Counted from the first letter of the stretch, positions 48,911 through 56,206 are shown. The stretch: 64,000 nt of DNA from an uncultured Ruminococcus sp. (GCA_934435205.1 CAKSAK010000005.1:214991-278990), one strand, 5' to 3'. Notes: a model not told the origin generated them from the letters alone. Numbers and translations are program-made.

Positions 48911-50653
48911 TTGAGAAAAAAGATTAAGCAAGTGTTATGTATGTTCTCTGCACTTGTTGTGATGATATGTTGTGCCGTTCCTGCGTTCGCTGATGATACA
49001 GTAACTAAAAATGACTTGTCAAGCGTTAAATGGAATATTGTTAGTAAATCTTCTGACATTCCGCACTTTACTGATGTTTATAATCGCTTTCAGTCAACTA
49101 TCTCGAAAACTGATAATTATATAGCTGTCTATGGCAAAAAATCTGACGGCACATCAGAAACTAATATACTCTATTTCGATCCAACTGCTATTGCATATTA
49201 TAGCTTTACTAATAATCAATTTTTGTTTGGTTCAAATTTTGCTTATGATTCGCAGCGTTTACTATTTCAATTTGATTCATCCGATAATAAAACTCAAAGT
49301 GTTGGTTATGGTGGTTGGGAAGTTACTAAACCAAATGGTTTTATAAAATCTGAATGTCGTGCATTAATTAATCTTAATGACTATGTTCAATCAACGGTTA
49401 AAGTATATTTTCATACAAAAGTATATGATTTTGATAACATAGAGAACGAATTAGAGCCGCCCGACCCCAACGCTGTTCCTGCTCCGTTTACTGTTACATA
49501 TACACCCGAACTTTCATTGAATATGCAAAATAAAATTTACTATCCGTCAAAGGGCGGTGCTAATGCTGATGAAAATGGACTTGTAGCAGCTGAAAATAAT
49601 AATATAAACCTTGATATTAAGCTTACTCCTGAGTTTTTAAAAACGTTCAATGAAAAAGACTTGGGAAAAGCTTACGGCTCTGGCACTTATGCCGTTTTAT
49701 GCTGTCTTTCAAAAAATCTTCTTAATTCTGGTGATGATTTGCAACGTTTCTTTGATGAAGATGTTGTGCTTTATGCAATGAACCATGACGGCATTTATTA
49801 CAAGGGACAAGATGATGAAAAGGTCAAGTCTGACGGCTCTGCTTCTGACGATTTGAACAGTAATGATACTGTTGATACTTTTGAGCCGTATTTAACATTA
49901 TATCAAGGTCGAACGCCTATTTATACTATCCCTCGTGACGGCAAGCTTACAGTATCCTTTGACCTCACTTCTATAGATTATGAAACACATGGTCTTACTG
50001 ATGATAGTCAGCTTTATGTTAATGTTATCGGTGTTTTCGTAAAGAATAATGGTCATGTTAATCCGCAAAATGGTGAAAATACAGAAGATACAACTTCTTC
50101 AACGTGGCTCGGCTCTTATGCCTATCAAGAAGATTTCACAAACCTTAAGTCTTGTGAAAAGCTTGATGATTTTGTTAAGTCTGTTGATGAAGAAACAGGC
50201 AAGCCCGAAACTTTCAAGGCTTATCGTGTTTATTCTGTTATCTCTGACTCATTTTCTTATGAAAAGTTCCCTGATTATGTTCCAAAAGTATATAAAGACA
50301 AGGACGGAAACACTTACAATCCCTCGACTACAAAGCTTAAGGATTTGTGTAATATCCCTCCGTCAAAGGTTACTGACGTTGACCTTGCCAAAGGTTCAGA
50401 CGGTGTTATAAATGATGGTTCATATATGCAACCTGATGATTATAACAAGTACCTTGATAAGAAGAAAATTAATGCTAATTTTGGCTCTGTTGATTTCACG
50501 GATATAAAATCTATATTCAGTACAACGGGTACATATTGGGATTTTCTAACCGCCGCTCTTTCCTGTTTGCCGTCATGGTTTTATGCTGTGTTCTCTGCAT
50601 GGTTTGTGCTATTCTTAGCTATTGCACTTATCAAGCTTGTTATACCAGGGTGA
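48911..50653 (+). CDS. Large secreted, C-terminally anchored prophage protein (pIII-like adhesin candidate)
   Basis: A 580-residue protein. Residues 1-27 form a signal peptide (MRKKIKQVLCMFSALVVMIC, cleavage near PAFAD). The ectodomain is rich in Asp, Asn, Tyr and Thr with beta character. The last 35 residues contain a membrane helix (FYAVFSAWFVLFLAIALIKL). Size, topology and position (after the coat terminator, before tiny coat proteins and Zot) match the pIII attachment protein. The ectodomain sequence is not recognisable, as is usual for receptor-binding proteins. The start is TTG 48911 after AAAGGAAG. Confidence 0.65.
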   Translation: MRKKIKQVLCMFSALVVMICCAVPAFADDTVTKNDLSSVKWNIVSKSSDIPHFTDVYNRFQSTISKTDNYIAVYGKKSDGTSETNILYFDPTAIAYYSFTNNQFLFGSNFAYDSQRLLFQFDSSDNKTQSVGYGGWEVTKPNGFIKSECRALINLNDYVQSTVKVYFHTKVYDFDNIENELEPPDPNAVPAPFTVTYTPELSLNMQNKIYYPSKGGANADENGLVAAENNNINLDIKLTPEFLKTFNEKDLGKAYGSGTYAVLCCLSKNLLNSGDDLQRFFDEDVVLYAMNHDGIYYKGQDDEKVKSDGSASDDLNSNDTVDTFEPYLTLYQGRTPIYTIPRDGKLTVSFDLTSIDYETHGLTDDSQLYVNVIGVFVKNNGHVNPQNGENTEDTTSSTWLGSYAYQEDFTNLKSCEKLDDFVKSVDEETGKPETFKAYRVYSVISDSFSYEKFPDYVPKVYKDKDGNTYNPSTTKLKDLCNIPPSKVTDVDLAKGSDGVINDGSYMQPDDYNKYLDKKKINANFGSVDFTDIKSIFSTTGTYWDFLTAALSCLPSWFYAVFSAWFVLFLAIALIKLVIPG

Positions 50654-50661
50654 GGTGAATT

Positions 50662-50826
50662 ATGGATATAATACATGGTATTGAATTAGTTTTTAAATTT
50701 CTGATGAATTGTATGGCTTATACTTTTCCATTTGGAAAATACAGCTTTACCCTCGGTGCGGCTATAATAGGCGGTATGCTTTTATCAATCAGCTTGACGT
50801 TATTATATTTTATGCTTAGAAAGTAG
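50662..50826 (+). CDS. Small prophage membrane protein, 54 aa (minor coat candidate)
   Basis: MDIIHGIELVFKFLMNCMAY is followed by a membrane helix (LGAAIIGGMLLSISLTLLYF) and a basic end MLRK. GAGGTGAAT provides the RBS. It could be the pVI-like protein that pairs with pIII at one virion tip. Short, but coding is supported by RBS spacing and dense packing (8 bases after the adhesin stop, 7 before the next gene). Confidence 0.6.
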   Translation: MDIIHGIELVFKFLMNCMAYTFPFGKYSFTLGAAIIGGMLLSISLTLLYFMLRK

Positions 50827-50833
50827 GTTTATT

Positions 50834-50908
50834 ATGTTAGTGAATATTGTTTTAGTTGTCCTCGTTGCTCTTATGGTCCTTTCCCTCGTATGGCTCGTTA
50901 GGAGGTAG
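50834..50908 (+). CDS. Tiny prophage membrane peptide, 24 aa (pVII/pIX-like candidate)
   Basis: MLVNIVLVVLVALMVLSLVW then LVRR: a single membrane helix ending in two arginines. Ff phages encode tip proteins pVII and pIX of 32-33 residues with the same character in this position. The stop codon lies inside the AGGAGG box of the next gene (TTAGGAGGTAG), so translation is coupled. Its own RBS (AGTAGG) is weak. Confidence 0.5.
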   Translation: MLVNIVLVVLVALMVLSLVWLVRR

Positions 50909-50912
50909 AAAA

Positions 50913-51176
50913 ATGCTTAACTTGGTTTTGTTTATACTTGCCGTCTGCTTTATGGTCTGCACCATAAGCGGTGTTATAGGTTTCTTCACTGACCTTAAAA
51001 GGTTTAAGGCTGAACATGAGTTCAGCGGAAACAGAAAACAGCTTATTGAGTATCTTATGTTCGGTGAAGATGTTGAAATAAAAGCCGTTCCTGCGGTTGA
51101 AACTGATGAAAGTGAGGCGAATGATGATGAATGTTATGAAAGAACAAAAAGCAATCAAACGTCTGAAAGCATTTGA
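50913..51176 (+). CDS. Prophage membrane protein, 87 aa
   Basis: An N-terminal membrane helix (LNLVLFILAVCFMVCTISGVIGFF) is followed by a soluble acidic tail (DLKRFKAEHEFSGNRKQLIEYLMFGEDVEIKAVPAVETDESEANDD). Start ATG 50913 uses the AGGAGG within the previous gene. The tail overlaps the start of the PAPS-reductase-like gene by about 55 bases in another frame. Function unknown; possibly morphogenesis or assembly. Confidence 0.6.
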   Translation: MLNLVLFILAVCFMVCTISGVIGFFTDLKRFKAEHEFSGNRKQLIEYLMFGEDVEIKAVPAVETDESEANDDECYERTKSNQTSESI

Positions 51177-52017
51177 GCCTGCAGACGGATATTATCTAGC
51201 ATATAGCGGTGGAAAAGATAGTGACTGCATTAAAATTTTGGCACAGCTTGCAGGCGTTAAGTTTGAAGCTGTACATAATTTGACAACAGTTGATACACCT
51301 GAAACAGTTAGATATGTCCAATCTCAACCAGACGTGAGAATAGACAAAGCATATGACAAAGACGGCAATCACATTACAATGTGGAATTTGATTGTCAAGA
51401 AGCTAATGCCACCGACACGCATTGCACGTTATTGCTGTAGCGAATTAAAAGAACGTGGTGGTATAGGACGTGTTGTTGTTACCGGTGTTAGGTGGTCTGA
51501 AAGTCAACGCCGTAAAGAATCGGCAGATGTTATTAAAATTATTGGAAAGCCTAAATCAACGTTGAAAACTGCTGATGAAATAGGTTCAGAATATCAACAA
51601 ACGTATCAGGGCGGAATAATTCTTAATGATGATAATGACAAAAATCGCAGATTGGTTGAACATTGCTATCGCACTACGAAAACTATGGTAAACCCTATAG
51701 TTGATTGGTCTGATGAAGATGTGTGGGATTTTCTGCATTGTTATGGTTGTAAATCAAATCCGCTGTATGAATGCGGTTTTAATCGTATTGGTTGTATTGG
51801 TTGTCCTATGGGTGGAAAACATAGATATAGCCAATTTGAACGATATCCGAAATACAAACAAAATTATATAACTGCATTCGATAGAATGCTTGAACGCAAA
51901 AAACAGCTTGGAAAATCCTCTAAAATGTCATGGCAAACAGGACAAGATGTTTTCCGTTGGTGGTTAGGTGAGGATTTTAACCAGATAACATTTGATGATT
52001 TGAGAAATATTAATTAA
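51121..52017 (+). CDS. PAPS-reductase/PP-loop ATP pyrophosphatase family protein in the prophage
   Basis: About 298 residues. An adenine-nucleotide alpha-hydrolase PP-loop (YYLAYSGGKDSDCIKIL) is followed by RIARYCCSELKERGGIGRVVVTGVRWSESQRR, VNPIVDWSDEDVWDFLHCYGC and a cysteine cluster CGFNRIGCIGCPMGGKHRY, as in CysH/DndC-like proteins. It lacks the ECGLH end of true PAPS reductases, so it more likely adenylates an acceptor or moves sulfur, for example onto nucleic acid. The first codon is one of three consecutive ATGs (51121, 51124, 51127). Not a known structural gene of filamentous phages. Confidence 0.78.
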   Translation: MMMNVMKEQKAIKRLKAFEPADGYYLAYSGGKDSDCIKILAQLAGVKFEAVHNLTTVDTPETVRYVQSQPDVRIDKAYDKDGNHITMWNLIVKKLMPPTRIARYCCSELKERGGIGRVVVTGVRWSESQRRKESADVIKIIGKPKSTLKTADEIGSEYQQTYQGGIILNDDNDKNRRLVEHCYRTTKTMVNPIVDWSDEDVWDFLHCYGCKSNPLYECGFNRIGCIGCPMGGKHRYSQFERYPKYKQNYITAFDRMLERKKQLGKSSKMSWQTGQDVFRWWLGEDFNQITFDDLRNIN

Positions 52018-52031
52018 TTGTGAGGTGAGTG

Positions 52032-52244
52032 ATGATGAAAGTACACATAGTTTTTGATGAAAATAATCCATTTTTTCAGCTTTTGAAGTTAATGGGTTGT
52101 GACCTCTCGCAAGAAGTCATGAATAGATATGATGCTTTGCTCCTTGGCATGGCGTTTATATTCGCTGTGGTTATGCTCTGTATCTTCTGCAAGTTCTTTT
52201 ATAATGTGATGATACGCATGACACGTTGTGCAAGTGCTGTGTAG
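52032..52244 (+). CDS. Small prophage membrane protein, 70 aa
   Basis: A polar N-terminus (MKVHIVFDENNPFFQLLKLM) is followed by one membrane helix (LLLGMAFIFAVVMLCIFCKFF) and a short basic C-terminus. GAGGTGAG is the RBS, and two adjacent ATGs (52032, 52035) can serve. Directly upstream of the Zot gene, where small partners of the assembly ATPase are common. Confidence 0.6.
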   Translation: MMKVHIVFDENNPFFQLLKLMGCDLSQEVMNRYDALLLGMAFIFAVVMLCIFCKFFYNVMIRMTRCASAV

Positions 52245-52254
52245 GTGATTTGTT

Positions 52255-53049
52255 ATGATTATATTTGACTACATAAAACAAATACCGCCCTTTATCACAT
52301 ATGAGGTTTATGACCACCTTTTCGGTGCATACTTCAATAATTCCGCTATTTTTCAAGGTTGGGGCATTCACCTTTATACTGGTAAATTTGGCACTGGTAA
52401 AACGTCAACCCTTGCTCAGATAGCATATAACTATTGCGTGCGTTATCCTCAGTTGTCGATACTTACAAATATTAATCTTCAAAACTTCCCTGAGTGGACG
52501 AATATATATAAGCTTAATTCCGCTCAAGATATCCTGCACGCTCCTAAAAATTGCATTGTTGTTATTGATGAAATAGGTACTATTTTTAATTCTCGTGATT
52601 TCTCAGGTGGTAAAAGAGCCGTTCCTAAACCGCTTTTTCAACACCTCTGTCAATGTAGAAAGCGCAAAATGATGATACTTGCTACAGTGCAACGATTTAA
52701 TCTACTTGATAAACAGATACGAGATATAACGGCTACAGTGTCAACGTGCCGTGCTACATTCCGTCACCCTTATACACGTCTTATCAAGGTCAAAACCTAT
52801 GATATAGACGAGTATGAAGCTTATACGGAAAATAAGTCATATATGCCGAAAAAGCTTTACAGCCGTTTGTATTTGCAGACTAATCAGAGCCGACAGCTAT
52901 ATGATACTTCTCAGCTTGTAGATAATATGCTTGATAAGGAGTATATCAGCGACACGGAAATACTTGCTAATCGTGGAGTAGATGTCACAAGTGACATTAT
53001 GCACGATAGAAAGACAAGCAGAAGCCTGCGAAAAAGGCGTGGCGTATAG
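52255..53049 (+). CDS. Zot/pI-like morphogenesis ATPase
   Basis: A 264-residue P-loop ATPase. Walker A is TGKFGTGKTSTLAQ (about 43-56) and Walker B is CIVVIDEIGTIFNSRD (about 100-115), followed by LFQHLCQCRKRKMMILATVQRFNLLDKQIRDI, the typical Zot region with its sensor Gln. It should drive virion extrusion at the membrane. The C-terminus is basic and lacks the membrane span of Ff pI, so membrane contact may come from the 70-aa protein upstream. The toxin name of the family does not imply toxicity. Starts 10 bases after the previous stop. Confidence 0.85.
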   Translation: MIIFDYIKQIPPFITYEVYDHLFGAYFNNSAIFQGWGIHLYTGKFGTGKTSTLAQIAYNYCVRYPQLSILTNINLQNFPEWTNIYKLNSAQDILHAPKNCIVVIDEIGTIFNSRDFSGGKRAVPKPLFQHLCQCRKRKMMILATVQRFNLLDKQIRDITATVSTCRATFRHPYTRLIKVKTYDIDEYEAYTENKSYMPKKLYSRLYLQTNQSRQLYDTSQLVDNMLDKEYISDTEILANRGVDVTSDIMHDRKTSRSLRKRRGV

Positions 53050-53101
53050 CCACGAGCGACCGCAGGGGCGAGCGCTTGCGTCGCCCTGCGGTGCGTGTGG
53101 C
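53049..53101 (+). other. GC-rich 53-nt hairpin between the Zot and Rep genes
   Basis: Outer arms GCCAC / GTGGC and inner arms ACCGCAGGG-CGA / TCG-CCCTGCGGT (one bulged G) enclose a short loop around GCGCTTGCG. It begins at the zot stop codon, has no T-tract and contrasts with the AT-rich surroundings. A candidate rolling-circle origin nick hairpin or packaging signal. Confidence 0.6.
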
Positions 53102-53129
53102 TATTACTTGATATTAGCCACAAAAAGTA

Positions 53130-53148
53130 CTCACTTTTAAAAATGAGG
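53130..53148 (+). promoter_or_regulatory. Palindrome overlapping the rep ribosome-binding site
   Basis: CTCACTTTTAAAAATGAG is almost perfectly palindromic, and its right arm contains the GAGG Shine-Dalgarno of rep. It could be a repressor site or sequester the RBS to limit initiator synthesis. Confidence 0.45.
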
Positions 53149-53156
53149 TGTTAAAA

Positions 53157-54158
53157 ATGCCCCTAAAAACGTCCTCTAAAGAGGTCAAGTGCAATACAAA
53201 GATAAAGGAATATCGTGACGGCAGTTACACTATAACACGTTCTGACCGTCATATATTTAAGGACCCTGCTTTTGAGTATCACTGCAAGCATGAACATAGC
53301 ATTGATGAAAATTCTAGACAAGTTAAACTTAAAAATGCTCGTGATAATTACATATGTTATTTTGAGTATGAGGACGAAAACGGAAATATAATGCTTGATA
53401 TGCTTGATACGAGAAAATTTAAGGATAAGCATGAGCGTAGTGGTGAAGTTCGTCTTGATAGTTTGCAACGTGCTAAGCAGAGTATTTTTGATATTGTATA
53501 TCAAAATGATTGGAAGTACTTCCTTACTATAACGTTCAGCGGTAAAGATTTTGACCGCTCCGACCCTCGGGAAGTTTTTAAGCCCTTGAAACGTTGGTTT
53601 GATAATGCTGTTCAACGTAAAGGATTGCGTTATGTCCTTGTTCCTGAGTATCACAAAAAAGGCGGTATACATTGCCACGCTCTCATTAACGATTGTGATT
53701 TCAAGTTTGTTGATAGCGGTACACGTCTTGTTAAGGGTCACGATAAGCCCCTTAAAATAGATACTATAAAACGCCTGCATATATGTGATAAGCTTGGCTG
53801 TGATTTATCTGATTTGCCTGTTGTATATAACGTGTCTGATTGGCGCTATGGTTTCTCAACAGCTATTCAGACTTACGGGCAGATGTCAAACCTAGCTTTT
53901 TATGTCACTAAATACATTACTAAGGACGTAAAGAAAATTTTCGGTAAATTCTTCTGGAGTAGCAAGAACATAATCCGCAAAACTAAAGAGATCTATTGCA
54001 ATTCAGACTTTAAAGATGATTTACCGATAGTTTCTCCCCCTCGTGCTAATGTCTGTTATCAGTATGAAAGTAGTTTTACCTTTTCAAGTCAGGTTGAAAA
54101 GAACTGCAATGATATACTTCAATATCTTAAAGAGAATGGAAATGATGATGTCCTATGA
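53157..54158 (+). CDS. HUH rolling-circle replication initiator
   Basis: A 333-residue protein with the three HUH motifs in order: motif 1 YFLTITFSG (about 120), motif 2 GGIHCHALI (the metal-binding HxH, about 170) and motif 3 LAFYVTKYITKDVKK with the catalytic tyrosine (YVTKY, about 258). This is the gpII-like initiator that nicks the plus-strand origin of the replicative form. ATG 53157 follows GAGG by eight bases; a GTG three codons earlier is less likely. Its last codons overlap the integrase start by four bases. Confidence 0.88.
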   Translation: MPLKTSSKEVKCNTKIKEYRDGSYTITRSDRHIFKDPAFEYHCKHEHSIDENSRQVKLKNARDNYICYFEYEDENGNIMLDMLDTRKFKDKHERSGEVRLDSLQRAKQSIFDIVYQNDWKYFLTITFSGKDFDRSDPREVFKPLKRWFDNAVQRKGLRYVLVPEYHKKGGIHCHALINDCDFKFVDSGTRLVKGHDKPLKIDTIKRLHICDKLGCDLSDLPVVYNVSDWRYGFSTAIQTYGQMSNLAFYVTKYITKDVKKIFGKFFWSSKNIIRKTKEIYCNSDFKDDLPIVSPPRANVCYQYESSFTFSSQVEKNCNDILQYLKENGNDDVL

Positions 54159-55045
54159 TTTTCAAAGAATGGTTTAATATGTTCTATAACGCATACTGCG
54201 TTGATGTGATAGCCTATGATTGCTACAAGGACTATTACTATATCAATCAAAAACACTTCGGTTATATAGCCGATATGGAGCTTCTGAGCGTAAAGCCTAT
54301 TGATATTCAGAATTGTCTTAAATCCACCCTTTCTTACAGTAATGACCGCCAAAGACGTTCATATTTTTTACTTAAACGTGTATTCCGTGAAGCTATAGTT
54401 AATGGTTATTGTGACAAAAACCCTTGCGACTATGTTAAACCTCCAAAGCGTATAAAAAAAGAAGCTGAATATTTCAGCCCCGATAATCTTTTACATCTTT
54501 TTGATGATGATAGCAGAGTTTGCAGAATGTTTCAGCTTGACTTGTGGACAGGTCTCCGCCGTGGTGAACTTCTCGCCCTTAGTTGGGATAATATTGACCT
54601 TGATAACAGGTATCTTAAAGTTTGTCAGACACTTGTACATACTTCATGCGGTGATAGGATTGTACATACAACTAAATCTCGCTGTGATAGGCTTATTCCT
54701 CTGCATAGTAATGCAATAGCTATACTTAATCAGATACGCTCTCAGGACGCCTCAGACGGCTTTCTATTCGTTTCACCTATAACACATACAGTTATATCCC
54801 TCAGACGTTATAACAGGCTCTACAGAGCGTTCTATGAGCAACAGAAAACAAAGTATCCTGATTTACAGTATCTCACCCCGCACAAGCTTAGACATAGCTA
54901 TGCAACGTATCTCATTCAGTGCGGTGCAGATATTGAAACCCTTAGAGCATTGCTCGGACACGTTGATATAACAACTACTCAGCGTTATGTACATAGCAAT
55001 TTCAACCAAATGTGCAAAGCTGTTAATAATTTAAAATTTGAATAA
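54155..55045 (+). CDS. int: Tyrosine recombinase (phage integrase)
   Basis: A 296-residue integrase with a SAM-like core-binding domain (about 1-105) and a catalytic domain. The tetrad is visible: Arg in TGLRRGELLALSW, Lys near HTTKSRC, HxxR in TPHKLRHSYATYL, His in LLGHVDITTTQRY and the nucleophile Tyr in QRYVH. It should catalyse integration at the tRNA-Pro 3' end defined by the 47-bp att repeats. It overlaps rep by ATGA. Most filamentous phages use host XerCD, so an own integrase is a distinctive trait. Confidence 0.93.
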   Translation: MIFKEWFNMFYNAYCVDVIAYDCYKDYYYINQKHFGYIADMELLSVKPIDIQNCLKSTLSYSNDRQRRSYFLLKRVFREAIVNGYCDKNPCDYVKPPKRIKKEAEYFSPDNLLHLFDDDSRVCRMFQLDLWTGLRRGELLALSWDNIDLDNRYLKVCQTLVHTSCGDRIVHTTKSRCDRLIPLHSNAIAILNQIRSQDASDGFLFVSPITHTVISLRRYNRLYRAFYEQQKTKYPDLQYLTPHKLRHSYATYLIQCGADIETLRALLGHVDITTTQRYVHSNFNQMCKAVNNLKFE

Positions 55046-55061
55046 AGGAGTTTTTAAAATG
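55010..55061 (+). repeat. Direct repeat, copy 1: integrase tail plus RBS
   Basis: ATGTGCAAAGCTGTTAATAA... through AAAGGAGTTTTTAAAATG. It is repeated at 55266-55320 with a few changes, and the second copy still encodes MCKAVNNLIFE followed by a stop. Confidence 0.75.
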
Positions 55062-55265
55062 AAAAGTAAATTTTACACGGAGCAAAAGCATAGAGAAACT
55101 ATGAATTCCGTTGATATGCTCGAAGGTCTTATTAATCGTATGTGCGTTACTGATGATATGGATGAATTACGTCATCTTCTGACTTCTTCAATGTGTAGTT
55201 TGTCTGAATTATATGTTGTTGAGCGTGAAAAACTCAAAGAACGTTTTTCTCAGAATGATTTCTGA
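55059..55265 (+). CDS. Prophage hypothetical protein, 68 aa
   Basis: A helical, charged protein (MKSKFYTEQKHRETMNSVDM...LEGLINRMCVTDDMDELRHLLTSSMCSLSELYVVEREKLKERF). No family recognised and no membrane segment. ATG 55059 has AAAGGAG. It lies between the two copies of the integrase-tail repeat, so it may have arrived with the duplication. Confidence 0.6.
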   Translation: MKSKFYTEQKHRETMNSVDMLEGLINRMCVTDDMDELRHLLTSSMCSLSELYVVEREKLKERFSQNDF

Positions 55266-55320
55266 ATGTGCAAAGCTGTGAATAATCTCATATTTGAATA
55301 ATAAAGGAGTTTTTAAAATG
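55266..55320 (+). repeat. Direct repeat, copy 2: vestigial integrase tail plus RBS
   Basis: Encodes a stranded MCKAVNNLIFE plus stop, matching the integrase end MCKAVNNLKFE, and supplies the RBS (AAAGGAG) of the Cys-rich gene. Confidence 0.75.
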
Positions 55321-55488
55321 AAAGAGTTTAATTTTTGTTGTAAAGAAAATACCGACCATGGCGAATGTGCCGATAAGGTATGTGCTTATGATAACTGTTG
55401 CTGTTATGCTCACTGTGAGGAATGTATATTTTACCTCACTGATTCCCCTGCTTGTGAGAATTGTTCTGTTCCGTGTTATGATGATTAA
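55318..55488 (+). CDS. Prophage cysteine-rich protein, 56 aa
   Basis: Twelve cysteines in 56 residues, in patterns FCC, CCC, CEEC and CENC (MKEFNFCCKENTDHGECADK...AYDNCCCYAHCEEC...ACENCSVPC). It is probably a metal-binding mini-protein (Zn or Fe-S); there is no signal peptide, so disulfides are unlikely. RBS AAAGGAG is identical to that of the preceding gene. Function unknown. Confidence 0.55.
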   Translation: MKEFNFCCKENTDHGECADKVCAYDNCCCYAHCEECIFYLTDSPACENCSVPCYDD

Positions 55489-55520
55489 TATTTACCTGTG
55501 TATGTTTTTTGCTTCTTTTT

Positions 55521-55598
55521 TTCGTTCAAAAGCATTCGGGCGGTAAAGTCGAACTCGCTGTGGGCAGAACTTTTGAACGAATGGGCTATCAGTTCGAC
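55521..55598 (+). other. Interlocked inverted repeats (pseudoknot-capable)
   Basis: TTCGTTCAAAAG (55521-55532) pairs perfectly with CTTTTGAACGAA (55570-55581). GTCGAACT (55548-55555), inside that loop, pairs with AGTTCGAC (55591-55598) outside it. The two stems interleave as in an H-type pseudoknot. There is no coding sequence here. Confidence 0.55.
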
Positions 55599-55655
55599 AT
55601 TTGAGTAACTAGGCGCAAGTTTTCCGTCTGCTTCTGCCGTTCTCTATACGCAAAA

Positions 55656-55683
55656 GCAGGAAGAAGATTAATCTTCTTCCTGC
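55656..55683 (-). terminator. Terminator of the RHH gene
   Basis: Perfect 14-bp palindrome GCAGGAAGAAGATT / AATCTTCTTCCTGC, spanning the stop codon and followed by TTTT on the minus strand. Confidence 0.7.
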
Positions 55684-55850
55684 ATATCCTTTTCGAGTAG
55701 TTCAATTATAAGTGCGTTAAGGCTCTTTCCTTGCCGTTCTGCATGGGCTTTGTAGACTTCACGCTTGCCTTTTGGCACTCGTACCTTGATATCGTCAAGC
55801 TTTTCTCTGTATTTTGCATTGGCTTTTAACTGTGCCTTTGATGTTGCCAT
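55668..55850 (-). CDS. Ribbon-helix-helix (Arc-like) regulator, 60 aa
   Basis: MATSKAQLKANAKYREKLDD, then IKVRVPKGKREVYKAHAERQ and GKSLNALIIELLEKDM. The strand KVRVPKG followed by two helices with GKSLNALI in the turn is the Arc/MetJ-type fold of phage and plasmid regulators. ATG 55850 follows a perfect GGAGGTGAT; 89 codons upstream in the same frame are not used. Divergent from the 53-aa gene, over a region with three similar 12-bp sites. Confidence 0.8.
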   Translation of the reverse strand: MATSKAQLKANAKYREKLDDIKVRVPKGKREVYKAHAERQGKSLNALIIELLEKDMQEED

Positions 55851-55892
55851 TTTTATCACCTCCGTGCTAATCATTTTATCACATATAGATAA

Positions 55893-55978
55893 ATGTGTAC
55901 ATATACAAATTAAACATAAATGTATACATATATTTGTGTAAAATGCGTATTGATATATGTACCCATTTATGCTATAAT
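55893..55978 (+). promoter_or_regulatory. Promoter with three RHH-type operator sites
   Basis: Promoter TTGATA, 17 bases, TATAAT (55950-55978). Sites ATGTGTACATAT (55893), ATGTATACATAT (55920, 27 bases on) and ATATGTACCCAT (55955, inverted, inside the spacer) share the GTACAT core. Likely targets of the divergent RHH protein. Confidence 0.6.
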
Positions 55979-56040
55979 ATATATAGTGAAAGAGATAAAG
56001 GGAACTTTCACTGCGGAGGAAATTGAAAGGAGTGAGGATA

Positions 56041-56202
56041 ATGCAGAATATGCCTACAGCTACAGAACTTGCGATAAAGTATGCAAAGCGTGAACAGCTC
56101 AGAATTATAATAGACAAGGCTCAGAACATTCATGCTGATTGTGAATATGAAGCTTTATCAAAGCTTATTAACGAACTCAAACAAATGCTTGAAGAAGCAT
56201 AA
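56041..56202 (+). CDS. Prophage hypothetical protein, 53 aa
   Basis: MQNMPTATELAIKYAKREQL, then RIIIDKAQNIHADCEYEALSKLINELKQMLEEA: an all-helical, probably coiled protein without membrane segments. A strong RBS (GAAAGGAG), its own promoter with operators, and the hairpin at 56207 directly downstream support expression. Function unknown. Confidence 0.6.
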   Translation: MQNMPTATELAIKYAKREQLRIIIDKAQNIHADCEYEALSKLINELKQMLEEA

Positions 56203-56206
56203 AAAA

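Noticed and set aside
51121..52017. A phosphorothioation (Dnd) system
   Set aside because: Only one PP-loop protein is present; no DndB, DndD or DndE partners are near, so a Dnd call would be unsupported.
52255..53049. Zot as a toxin gene
   Set aside because: The family name comes from a Vibrio phage protein. Here the context is phage assembly and nothing indicates toxicity.
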